DNA from: an uncultured Lactobacillus sp.
Lineage (GTDB): Bacteria > Bacillota > Bacilli > Lactobacillales > Lactobacillaceae
Length of the DNA stretch: 7,713 nt
Assembly: GCA_946409675.1 (NCBI GenBank)
Contig: CAMJXI010000043.1
Span: 1-7,713, forward strand
Direction: 5' to 3'
The translations under genes and the position numbers were made by a program. The first letter of the stretch is position 1; the number at the start of each line of letters is the position of its first letter. Shown one piece after another: positions 1-6,152 of this stretch. The notes beneath the pieces were generated by a model, which searched no databases, was not told the DNA's origin, and saw nothing but the letters and a program-made list of their open reading frames with translations.

Positions 1-45
1 GATTTCCATTGGTGACTGGAGTTCAGACGTGTGCTCTTCCGATCT
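1..45. other. Illumina adapter (read 2/index side), not genomic
   Basis: This stretch matches the index-side Illumina TruSeq adapter. Bases 12-45 run from GTGACTGGAG to GTGCTCTTCCGATCT, the read 2 priming sequence. Bases 4-11 (TTCCATTG) sit where an 8-base sample index belongs, and bases 1-3 (GAT) fit the end of the P7 arm. Genomic DNA starts at 46. The holA reading frame runs without a stop through these bases on the minus strand, so an automatic gene caller could extend holA wrongly into the adapter. The match is from memory of the standard adapter and is long enough to be certain. Confidence 0.98.
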
Positions 46-699
46 AGAAAGAATTTCAAAGATGTTCTCTTCTAAAGATAGGTCGACGTTGTCTTGGACG
101 TCTTTTAAATAAATGACAGAACCGGTGACGCTTAGAGTCAACTTGTCGAGGTTAGCAAGGACGAGGTCGATGTTGTTGCTGGAACGTTCGATTAAGACCC
201 GAATCGCTTGGGGCTCGATTTGAAGTTGCTCTTTGTCGACGACGTATTTGACGACCTTACTGATATCGTTGGGACGTAACGTTGTCTCAATTTGTTGGAA
301 ACCTTTTTTGATGAGTTTGGTTAATTTTTTGCGTTGATCGAGTTTTTCGTAGTCGGCCTTAATAATAATTGGGTTGTCTAATTGTTCGAGTTGGCCAAAG
401 ATATTTTCGAGTTCTTCGAGTTCGAATTTTTTGAAGTTATTTTTCTTACCGGTGAGGAAAAGCGGACTTTTAATAATGATAATTTTTTGGTCACCAAATA
501 AAGAAGATTCGGTCAGGTTGGCGAGTAATTCGTCTAAGCCCTCGCTGTCCAAATCAACGGTTACGCGTTCGATGCCTTTGTAGATGGGCCGATCTAAGAC
601 TTCGGACAAGACAAAATCGTTGAATCTGAGGTCGGGTCCTACTATTAAAATGTTTGGTTGAGTAGCGTTTTTGACGGCCAGTAAGTTAGTTATTTCCAC
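46..699 (-). CDS. holA: DNA polymerase III subunit delta, 3' end missing
   Basis: HolA is the delta subunit of the clamp loader. It opens the beta sliding clamp so that it can be loaded on primed DNA. The 218 codons present cover about two thirds of the usual 330-340 residues; the rest is lost at the contig end. The product begins MEITNLLAVK, then shows the degenerate P-loop-like segment ILIVGPDLRFNDFVLSEVL (about 17-35) and the clamp-contacting segment SSLFGDQKIIIIKSPLFL, both typical of delta, which lacks a working Walker A. The start is GTG at 699, with AGAGG at 706-710 six bases upstream. It overlaps the comEC stop by 14 bases, so its translation is probably coupled to comEC; comEC-holA adjacency is common in Firmicutes. 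Third codon positions favour C over G. I am sure of the family; the exact C-terminus cannot be known here. Confidence 0.93.
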
Positions 700-3055
700 G
701 GTTAACCTCTAAAAATGAAGTGAATTTTTGATTCCCGAAGGGATCATAATACCAAGTAATCATACCATATTCGGCTGTATTTAGACTTGCGATATTTTGG
801 GATTTGAGGAGAGCTAAGGTCTCTGGATGGGGGTGACCGTAGCGGTTGTTGCGTCCGGCGGAAATAATTCCCAGTTTGGGCTGCGTATTTTCGATAAATA
901 GCTGAGAACTAGAGGTCTTACTCCCATGATGCCCAAGTTTGAAATAATCGAATTTGAGATTGGGATAGAGTGCCAATATTTTTTCTTCACCCGCTTGGTC
1001 CAAGTCCCCAGAGAAAAACCAACTTTTATTCTGAATATTAACAAGCATAGTGAGTGAATCTTCATTCTTGCCGGCACTTGGAAAAGTGGGGTATAGAACC
1101 TGAAAATTCAGGTCAGAAAAATAGAGAGATTGACCCGCGGTGACGGGAACTAATCTAACTTGGTTGAGGTTGTTTTTAACTTTTTTGTAAAAACTTCTAT
1201 TGTTTTGCATGCCCTCCGCAAAATAAATATTGCGCACTGGAAAATGCTTTAACAACTGGTCTAAATCACCGAGATGATCGGCGTCTTGGTGCGTGAGAAA
1301 GACACCGTCGAGATGGCTAATTCCTTGTTGTTTTAAGTATGGAATGGTGATCTTTTCGACATTTGTTTTACCGGTACTCTTGCGTCCAAAAGACAGCTTG
1401 CCACCAGTATCGATTAGGTAGGTTTTACGAATAATTGGGGTTGTTAAAAGAATGCTGTCCCCCTGCCCCACGTCTAAGAAACTAACCTGACCTTGGAGCG
1501 GAAACTTAATAAAAGCAATATTGAGAAAGAAGATTGAAAGTCCAGAAAACAAAATCTTTTGGGATGTGTTTAAGCGACTAACTTGATGAATGCTTATCTT
1601 TTTTCTTCTTCGTTCTTTCGTCTGTCTCTTTGTCTTCCCTGCCTTCTGGTCTCTTTGAACCACCAAAATAAAACTAACAATTAAAACTATTAAAAGAAGA
1701 CAGACGAGAACGTTAATCTGTCCTAACACGACAACCCCAAACCGTTTGGCACCAAAGCCATTAATAACCTGATTAACGAGTCCTAGCACACTGTCACAAA
1801 TTTCAGCAATTACAGGACAAATTGATGAATTAAGCAGTCCAAGCATCGTGAATGGCAGGATTACGAAGTTAAAAATTGGGACAATCAGGAAGTTATTGAC
1901 AACGGTTAAGAGATTTAACTCATAGAAATTAAAGATCAAAACAGGTGCAATTAAGGTATTAAGTGCTAAATTTTTCCGCCAATAATTATTTGTTTTGATA
2001 ATGCGAAGGCCAAATACGAGCAAATAACTTAGTTGGGCACCGATACCTAAAAAGACACTGGGAAAAAAGATTAGGTGTGTGAGAGTGACGAGGCTCAATT
2101 GATCGATGCTTGAGATTTTAATTTGGGATTTATTGCAAAATAAGCTGATGAAGAAGCCCAAGGTGGCGCGCACGAGACCCGCTTGTGCAAGACCTAAGAA
2201 AACTAGAATTGGTAACAAAATTGCCTTAACAACCAATAATTCGTTTTGCGTGCGACGCAGGATTGTCCCAACCAAATCGATAATCTTGGTGTACAAGTAA
2301 ACGTGGAGTCCGGAAATACAAAGTAAGTGAATTACCCCTAGATTACGGAAATTATCAACGACTTCACGAGTCGAACTGTCTAAGTTCTCACTTAGAACAA
2401 GCTGACCGGCGAAAAATTGAAGGTTCTTGGGTAAACTCAGAAAATATTGTTTAATCTTAGCGCGCATAAATGATAACCAATCAAGGAGTGTCAGATTCTT
2501 AGGAGCCACCTGGTAGTCTTTCACCTCCAACTGATACTTAATCCCCTTACGTTTGGAATAATTTCTTAAATCAAATTCAGCGGGGTTTTTCGCAGTTTTA
2601 ACTAGGCTCTGCTCAGATTGTTTAACTTGCAATAAGAAGGGCTTCTGTTTATTCAATAGCTGGTCGAAATCATCATTCACTGTTAAAGAAAGACTAACCT
2701 TTTGAGAACCGGTAGCCGTTCCATAACCAAATTGGTCAATCACATTAAACTGATCTGGTCGAATAACGAAGACTTCTCCGTTACCCACTTTTGGCTGCGC
2801 ATTAAATCGCTGCTCCTGAAAAAGGGTCAGTGAAATAAAGCAAATAAGAATAAGAAAGCAAATCTTCCAATTAAATTTGCGAAAAATTAACCAGCACAAA
2901 TAAGCCATGATGGTTAAAAGAACTAGCTTAAATAACCACCCTTTTGTGTCCCACAAGATAAAGGTCCAACAGATTAAGCAGAGAACGAGTAAAAATAGTT
3001 GTCCCGGTTGACTTAAAAAGAGGCTAAACCGTGATTTGATCTTCGAGGCTAGCAA
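686..3055 (-). CDS. comEC: ComEC/Rec2 competence DNA-uptake channel
   Basis: ComEC forms the inner-membrane channel that passes one DNA strand into the cell in natural transformation. Counted from the TTG at 3055 (789 aa), there are three N-terminal membrane segments (about 20-35, 41-58, 65-79). An extracellular OB-like region follows, with the conserved NPAEFDLRNY block near 157. The Competence domain has the signature HLLCISGLHV (243-252) and many membrane helices. Next come a very basic loop (about 468-486) and a last helix (501-518). A metallo-beta-lactamase-like domain ends the protein, with LDVGQGDS (527-534), metal-site THQDADH (H589, D591, D593, H594), SGD (D684) and GHHGS (708-712). 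All expected blocks are present, so it looks functional. The start is uncertain: GTG at 3076 is in frame but has no Shine-Dalgarno, while TTG at 3055 has GGAGA eight bases upstream. It overlaps comEA. No comEB lies between them. Confidence 0.95.
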   Translation of the reverse strand: MLASKIKSRFSLFLSQPGQLFLLVLCLICWTFILWDTKGWLFKLVLLTIMAYLCWLIFRKFNWKICFLILICFISLTLFQEQRFNAQPKVGNGEVFVIRPDQFNVIDQFGYGTATGSQKVSLSLTVNDDFDQLLNKQKPFLLQVKQSEQSLVKTAKNPAEFDLRNYSKRKGIKYQLEVKDYQVAPKNLTLLDWLSFMRAKIKQYFLSLPKNLQFFAGQLVLSENLDSSTREVVDNFRNLGVIHLLCISGLHVYLYTKIIDLVGTILRRTQNELLVVKAILLPILVFLGLAQAGLVRATLGFFISLFCNKSQIKISSIDQLSLVTLTHLIFFPSVFLGIGAQLSYLLVFGLRIIKTNNYWRKNLALNTLIAPVLIFNFYELNLLTVVNNFLIVPIFNFVILPFTMLGLLNSSICPVIAEICDSVLGLVNQVINGFGAKRFGVVVLGQINVLVCLLLIVLIVSFILVVQRDQKAGKTKRQTKERRRKKISIHQVSRLNTSQKILFSGLSIFFLNIAFIKFPLQGQVSFLDVGQGDSILLTTPIIRKTYLIDTGGKLSFGRKSTGKTNVEKITIPYLKQQGISHLDGVFLTHQDADHLGDLDQLLKHFPVRNIYFAEGMQNNRSFYKKVKNNLNQVRLVPVTAGQSLYFSDLNFQVLYPTFPSAGKNEDSLTMLVNIQNKSWFFSGDLDQAGEEKILALYPNLKFDYFKLGHHGSKTSSSQLFIENTQPKLGIISAGRNNRYGHPHPETLALLKSQNIASLNTAEYGMITWYYDPFGNQKFTSFLEVNRGNN

Positions 3056-3692
3056 AGGTCTTGTCTCCGATACCACTAACGTTTTTTAGGTCAGCTGTAG
3101 TTTTGAAACCCCCGTTTTCTTCACGATAGGAAATTATTTGTTCGGCCTTTTTAGGTCCGATTCCGTTTAATTCCATTAGCTCGGCAGAAGTGGCGGTATT
3201 GATATTAATTAATTTAGAATCACCAGAATTGGAATCATTTCCTTTACCAGATGTGGGAGAACCATTTGCGGTGGCACTGGGAAGTTCGTCGACAACCTCG
3301 CCTTTAAAAGGAACGTAGATTTTATCTTGGTCGTTGAGAATTTGGGCACGATTAATTGCTTTTAAATTGGCGTTTTTGAGGGTTCCACCGGCTCGGTTGA
3401 TTAGGTCGTTTAAGCGTGCATCGGCTTTAAGTGAGTAGACACCCTCTTTCTTGACGGCACCGGTCAAATCGACAACTATCTCAGACTTTTTCGAACTATT
3501 CTTACCTTTGTTATCTGATTTCTTGATGGGTTTAGTCTCTAGAGTTGGGTGGCCGTTTGGACTGGCCTGATTGAAGACTGAGTCGTTGTTGACACTACTA
3601 CTTTTCTGCCAGAAGATAAAAATTCCAGCCAAAATGCCAAGAGCAATTAAGATTACTAATTTGTGCTGTTTAACTTTTTCTAAAAGATCCAT
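3024..3692 (-). CDS. comEA: ComEA DNA receptor (helix-hairpin-helix)
   Basis: ComEA is a membrane-anchored protein that binds incoming double-stranded DNA outside the cell and passes it to ComEC. The 222 residues show one N-terminal membrane anchor (11-28), a Lys/Ser/Asn-rich linker (30-70), a SLBB domain starting EIVVDLTGAVKKEGVY (71-127), a Gly/Ser/Asn-rich linker (about 136-160), and a C-terminal double helix-hairpin-helix domain (161-222). That domain opens with ININTATSAELMELNGIGP and has two DNA-contacting turns, GIGP (177-180) and GIGD (207-210). This is the normal Gram-positive layout. I chose ATG at 3692. The in-frame GTG at 3701 lies inside the Shine-Dalgarno GAGGTG (3699-3704), which is correctly spaced for the ATG. 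It is first in its transcription unit, after a terminator and a possible competence promoter. Stop is TAG. Confidence 0.96.
   Translation of the reverse strand: MDLLEKVKQHKLVILIALGILAGIFIFWQKSSSVNNDSVFNQASPNGHPTLETKPIKKSDNKGKNSSKKSEIVVDLTGAVKKEGVYSLKADARLNDLINRAGGTLKNANLKAINRAQILNDQDKIYVPFKGEVVDELPSATANGSPTSGKGNDSNSGDSKLININTATSAELMELNGIGPKKAEQIISYREENGGFKTTADLKNVSGIGDKTFASLEDQITV
3064..3068 (-). promoter_or_regulatory. Ribosome binding site favouring the TTG start of comEC
   Basis: The minus strand reads GGAGA here, eight bases before TTG at 3055, and lies inside the comEA coding sequence. The alternative GTG at 3076 has only an A-rich stretch before it. This decides for a 789-residue ComEC rather than 796. 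The difference affects only the extreme N-terminus. Confidence 0.55.
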
Positions 3693-3698
3693 ATTTAT

Positions 3699-3704
3699 CA
3701 CCTC
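3699..3704 (-). promoter_or_regulatory. Ribosome binding site of comEA
   Basis: GAGGTG on the minus strand lies six bases before ATG at 3692. Because it contains the in-frame GTG at 3701, that GTG cannot itself be a well-served start. This places the comEA start at 3692, three codons shorter than the longest frame. Confidence 0.85.
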
Positions 3705-3713
3705 AATAATAAA

Positions 3714-3739
3714 TACGAATAATCGTTAAAAAATTTTTT
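3714..3739 (-). promoter_or_regulatory. Possible competence-type promoter of comEA
   Basis: This segment lies between the sepM terminator and the comEA ribosome binding site. It holds an A6T6 tract (3728-3739) followed by AACGATTA (3720-3727), which matches 6 of 8 bases of the streptococcal cin-box TACGAATA in the direction of comEA. A start about seven bases downstream would give a leader of about 20 bases. An exact TACGAATA lies on the opposite strand (3714-3721). Together they form the inverted repeat ACGA-N4-TCGT (3715-3726). No good sigma-A promoter is visible; the best -35 (TTGTAA) has no matching -10 at 16-18 bases. Control by an alternative competence sigma factor (ComX/SigH type) is inferred. 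Confidence 0.35.
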
Positions 3740-3746
3740 ACAAAGT

Positions 3747-3777
3747 AAAAAAACACAACATTTATTTATGTTGTGTT
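3747..3777 (-). terminator. Rho-independent terminator of the ftsW-sepM unit
   Basis: On the minus strand a perfect 10-bp stem, AACACAACAT / ATGTTGTGTT, encloses the loop AAATAA and runs into seven T. The upstream arm encodes the last residues of the SepM-like protease, and its TAA stop is the second half of the loop. On the plus strand the hairpin is followed by AAATAAT, not a T-run, so it should act only on leftward transcription. It separates the housekeeping unit from comEA. Confidence 0.92.
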
Positions 3778-4796
3778 AAATAATCTAATGCATCTTCAAA
3801 TGTAGCAACAGGTACAATTTTCATTTTGGTTTTAAGATCTTTCGCCGTCCTCACCGCTTCCGCGTAGTTCGTCTCACTCTTCTTAACCCCACTCGGTTGA
3901 TCCGTCGGAGCAAAGAACACCACCGCTTTAGCCTTCGCCGCCGCAGCCACCTTCTTATCTACTCCCCCAATTATCCCAACCTTGCCATTCTCATCTATCG
4001 TCCCTGTTCCCGCAATCTTCTTTCCGCCAGTCAAACTCTTACCCGTAAATTCCTGGTAGAGTTCCAGCGTAAACATCAATCCCGCAGATGGTCCGCCCAA
4101 ATCGGTTACATTGATTTTCACCTTAGGCGTCGTCGTCACAGAAATCTGTGACCCTAAAGTCATCCCAATCCCCGGCTTCTTCGTCGCCTTCACCAAAATC
4201 AATTTACCCGAGATCTGCTTTTCCTTCTTGTCCCGCAAAACCGTCAGCTCAACCTTTTGGCCAACTTCTTTACCTGACAAGTATTTCTGCATCTCAGTCG
4301 TATCTGCAAACTCTTTTTGGTCAATCTTCGTAATCAAGTCGCCAACCTTCAACCGGTTGTAAAAATCCGACACCTCTTGCACATCCATGACAAACATCCC
4401 ATCAAAAGTGGTTTTTGCTGGAATCTTAGCTTTCTTGCTCGCCGTCAGTAGCGCCAAATTTGTTCCTTGATGCATGTCGTAATCCGAAATCTTATCCCAG
4501 CCTTCAACATCACCACTCCCATAAACGTCTGACTTCAACGCCAATTCGTGGTAAGGTACAAAGCCCGCAAAAAGATAGTCGAACACTAGCGCCGGTCGAA
4601 TGCTCACCGAAGTCGAATAAAGTTTACCCTTAGCCTTTGGTTTTTCGGGCATCGTAATATAGCGGGCAACCTCATCAAGTGGTCCTGGACTCTCGACCAC
4701 GTACTTCGTCGGTAACCCAAGCACGGCCATCAGTCCAATGACAACCAAAAATCCAATCAGCCATCTCTTAGTTGATTTTTTTAGTGTTAATTTCAA
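3762..4796 (-). CDS. ylbL: SepM/YlbL-family membrane-anchored PDZ/Lon-type serine protease
   Basis: The 344 residues show an N-terminal membrane anchor (about 12-30) with the protease outside the cell. The segment YVVESPGPL (32-40) is typical of the family. A PDZ domain follows (about 125-200, core VGDLITKID), then a Lon-like proteolytic domain (about 225-342). The serine-lysine dyad is visible: S237 in LGGPSAG and K282 in GGVDKKVAAA. In Streptococcus mutans, SepM trims the competence pheromone; in Bacillus subtilis, YlbL helps degrade the division inhibitor YneA. Which role applies here cannot be told from sequence. The start is TTG at 4796, with GAGG (4805-4808) eight bases upstream inside the end of coaD; three bases separate it from the coaD stop. 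It is the last gene of its unit. Third codon positions strongly favour G, unlike the com genes. Confidence 0.93.
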   Translation of the reverse strand: MKLTLKKSTKRWLIGFLVVIGLMAVLGLPTKYVVESPGPLDEVARYITMPEKPKAKGKLYSTSVSIRPALVFDYLFAGFVPYHELALKSDVYGSGDVEGWDKISDYDMHQGTNLALLTASKKAKIPAKTTFDGMFVMDVQEVSDFYNRLKVGDLITKIDQKEFADTTEMQKYLSGKEVGQKVELTVLRDKKEKQISGKLILVKATKKPGIGMTLGSQISVTTTPKVKINVTDLGGPSAGLMFTLELYQEFTGKSLTGGKKIAGTGTIDENGKVGIIGGVDKKVAAAAKAKAVVFFAPTDQPSGVKKSETNYAEAVRTAKDLKTKMKIVPVATFEDALDYLTQHK

Positions 4797-4799
4797 TAA

Positions 4800-5282
4800 T
4801 TAAACCTCATATTTTTGTTTGAGTGCTAACTCCACATTTTTCGGAACCAACTCGCTCACGTCCCCACCAAAGCGCGCAACTTCCTTAATCATGCTAGACG
4901 AAATAAAACTATCATTCGTCTCCGCCAAAAAGAAGATTGTCTCGAGCTCCGGTGCCTGCGTCTTGTTAATCGCAGCTACTTCGCGTTCAAATCCAAAATC
5001 ATTTTCATTGCGCAACCCCCGCACAATAAACTCAGCTCCAAGTTTCCGAGCCACATTCACCGTCAGACTCGCTGACTCGTTCACCACCGTAATGTTTGCA
5101 ACATCTTTGAAACATTCTTCAGCTAGCGCCACCCGTTCTTCAGGAGTAAACAAATATTTTTTCGTCGTATTCGTCGTAATCACAAAATAAACTTGGTCAA
5201 ATACCCGGCTTGCCTTCACGGCCGTCCGCACATGCCCATTCGTAATCGGATCAAAACTCCCCGGAAAAATTGCACTTGTCAT
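4800..5282 (-). CDS. coaD: Phosphopantetheine adenylyltransferase
   Basis: CoaD transfers AMP from ATP to 4'-phosphopantetheine, giving dephospho-CoA, the next-to-last step of coenzyme A synthesis in the cytoplasm. The 160 residues are the normal length. FPGSFDPITNGH (6-17) holds the nucleotidyltransferase T/HxGH signature with H17. K41-K42 lie in the substrate loop, IVRGLRN (86-92) carries the conserved R88, and ISSSMIKEVARFGGDVSELVP (127-147) is the second ATP-binding signature. The start is ATG at 5282, with AGAGG (5289-5293) six bases upstream; this site is within the last codons of rsmD, two bases from its stop. The rsmD-coaD-ylbL order is the same as in Bacillus (ylbH-ylbI-ylbL). Nothing is missing from the active site. 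Confidence 0.97.
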   Translation of the reverse strand: MTSAIFPGSFDPITNGHVRTAVKASRVFDQVYFVITTNTTKKYLFTPEERVALAEECFKDVANITVVNESASLTVNVARKLGAEFIVRGLRNENDFGFEREVAAINKTQAPELETIFFLAETNDSFISSSMIKEVARFGGDVSELVPKNVELALKQKYEV

Positions 5283-5284
5283 AA

Positions 5285-5833
5285 TTAACCTCTTTTATAG
5301 TAACGAACCATCGTACTTCCGTAGCGATGTTCCTTAGTTAATTCAAACCCTTCTATTTCTGGTAAATCTGTCTCGCTATCAGTTTCTGCCACCACGCGGG
5401 CATCCTCTGCTAACAAATCTAATTTTAATAAAGTCGCCATCACCTTGCTAATTTTTTGTTTAGCGTAAGGTGGATCTAAAAAGACCAAATCATACTTAAC
5501 ATCCTTCGTCGCCAGAAAATTCAAGGCACCAAAGTCGGCTCTTTTATAAACCGTAAAACGTTCTACTTCTTTAGTCAGCTCCACGTTTTTCTTAATGACC
5601 GCAACTGCATCCGGTGCAATATCTACCAAATCAGCTGCATCCATTCCTCGTGACACGGATTCAATAGCCAGTGCCCCACTTCCGGCATACAAATCAAGTA
5701 CACGGCCGCGATCAAAAAATTGACCCAAACTATTGAAAATCGATTCCTTCACCTTGTCGCCCGTTGGTCGGGTCTTCGACGAAGAAAGCGTAAATAAATT
5801 TCTGCGTGCATATTTTCCTGCAATTATTCTCAA
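5285..5833 (-). CDS. rsmD: 16S rRNA (guanine966-N2)-methyltransferase RsmD
   Basis: RsmD methylates N2 of G966 in 16S rRNA using S-adenosylmethionine, during 30S assembly. The 182-residue product starts with the family opening MRIIAGKYARR and has RPTGDKVKESIFN (22-34). The SAM-binding motif I is VLDLYAGSG (45-53), the catalytic DPPY is at 120-123 in LVFLDPPY, and the C-terminal YGST is at 171-174. The start is TTG at 5833. No ATG lies near, the family N-terminus begins exactly there, and ribosome binding is weak. The ylbG stop is one base away (TAA-A-TTG), which points to translational coupling. It matches Bacillus YlbH in size and neighbours. Confidence 0.96.
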   Translation of the reverse strand: MRIIAGKYARRNLFTLSSSKTRPTGDKVKESIFNSLGQFFDRGRVLDLYAGSGALAIESVSRGMDAADLVDIAPDAVAVIKKNVELTKEVERFTVYKRADFGALNFLATKDVKYDLVFLDPPYAKQKISKVMATLLKLDLLAEDARVVAETDSETDLPEIEGFELTKEHRYGSTMVRYYKRG

Positions 5834-5834
5834 T

Positions 5835-6152
5835 TTATTCAGCTCGATTCTCTTCGTTTATTTTAATTGCCTCATCGTGTAACTCTTGAATGCTCTCTTT
5901 AGAGTGTTCACTCGAGAAATCCAGTTCTGGTTTCTTCGAAAGCGAGAACTTCTTTACGAAATTAGCCTTTTTCAACTGGTTCTGAATTCGTTCCACGTCT
6001 TCCATTTTCACGTACAAATAAACGTACAGTAACTTCTTCGAAACGTAAGCCACATTGCCGTATTGATATAACTTCTTCTGGTCATTTAAGTTCTTAATCC
6101 AAACAATCAAACCAATTCTAGTGTTCAACCGTTCATTCATTTCCAAATTCAT
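5835..6152 (-). CDS. ylbG: YlbG family protein (DUF2129), function unknown
   Basis: This small cytoplasmic protein belongs to the YlbG family; no biochemical role is established to my knowledge. Residues 11-85 resemble Bacillus YlbG, with RIGLIVWIKNL, YGNVAYVSKKLLYVYLYV and FVKKFSLSKKPELDF recognisable. The last 20 residues are a charged Glu-rich tail. At 105 aa it is somewhat longer than the roughly 90 aa of Bacillus. ATG at 6152 is chosen over ATG at 6140 because AGAGGTG (6160-6166) lies seven bases upstream of the first. It overlaps the 3' end of ftsW by 20 bases and is followed one base later by rsmD, so it sits in the middle of a coupled operon. Conserved linkage to rsmD suggests, but does not show, a link with RNA or ribosome work. 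Confidence 0.9.
   Translation of the reverse strand: MNLEMNERLNTRIGLIVWIKNLNDQKKLYQYGNVAYVSKKLLYVYLYVKMEDVERIQNQLKKANFVKKFSLSKKPELDFSSEHSKESIQELHDEAIKINEENRAE

Noticed and set aside
374..583. Open frame of 69 codons on the plus strand
   Set aside because: It lies opposite holA, is low-complexity (Ser-rich) and has no family resemblance; holA on the minus strand is clear.
814..1077. Open frame of 87 codons on the minus strand
   Set aside because: It is an out-of-frame shadow inside the metallo-beta-lactamase part of comEC, whose motifs are intact in the main frame.
2106..2300. Open frame of 64 codons on the plus strand
   Set aside because: Antisense to the membrane part of comEC, basic random-looking product, no supporting signals.
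3692..3701. GTG at 3701 as the comEA start
   Set aside because: It lies within the GAGGTG ribosome binding site that correctly serves ATG at 3692.
3714..3721. Exact TACGAATA on the plus strand as a rightward competence promoter
   Set aside because: It would transcribe antisense to sepM with no gene to the right. It is more sensible as one half of the inverted repeat in the comEA promoter.
3897..4362. Three overlapping plus-strand frames (61-84 codons)
   Set aside because: Antisense to sepM. G-ending codons on the minus strand deplete stops on the plus strand and explain these frames.
4819..5190. Plus-strand frame of 123 codons
   Set aside because: The longest antisense frame, but exactly opposite coaD, with Ser/Thr-rich composition expected from the reverse complement of coaD codons and no recognisable domain.
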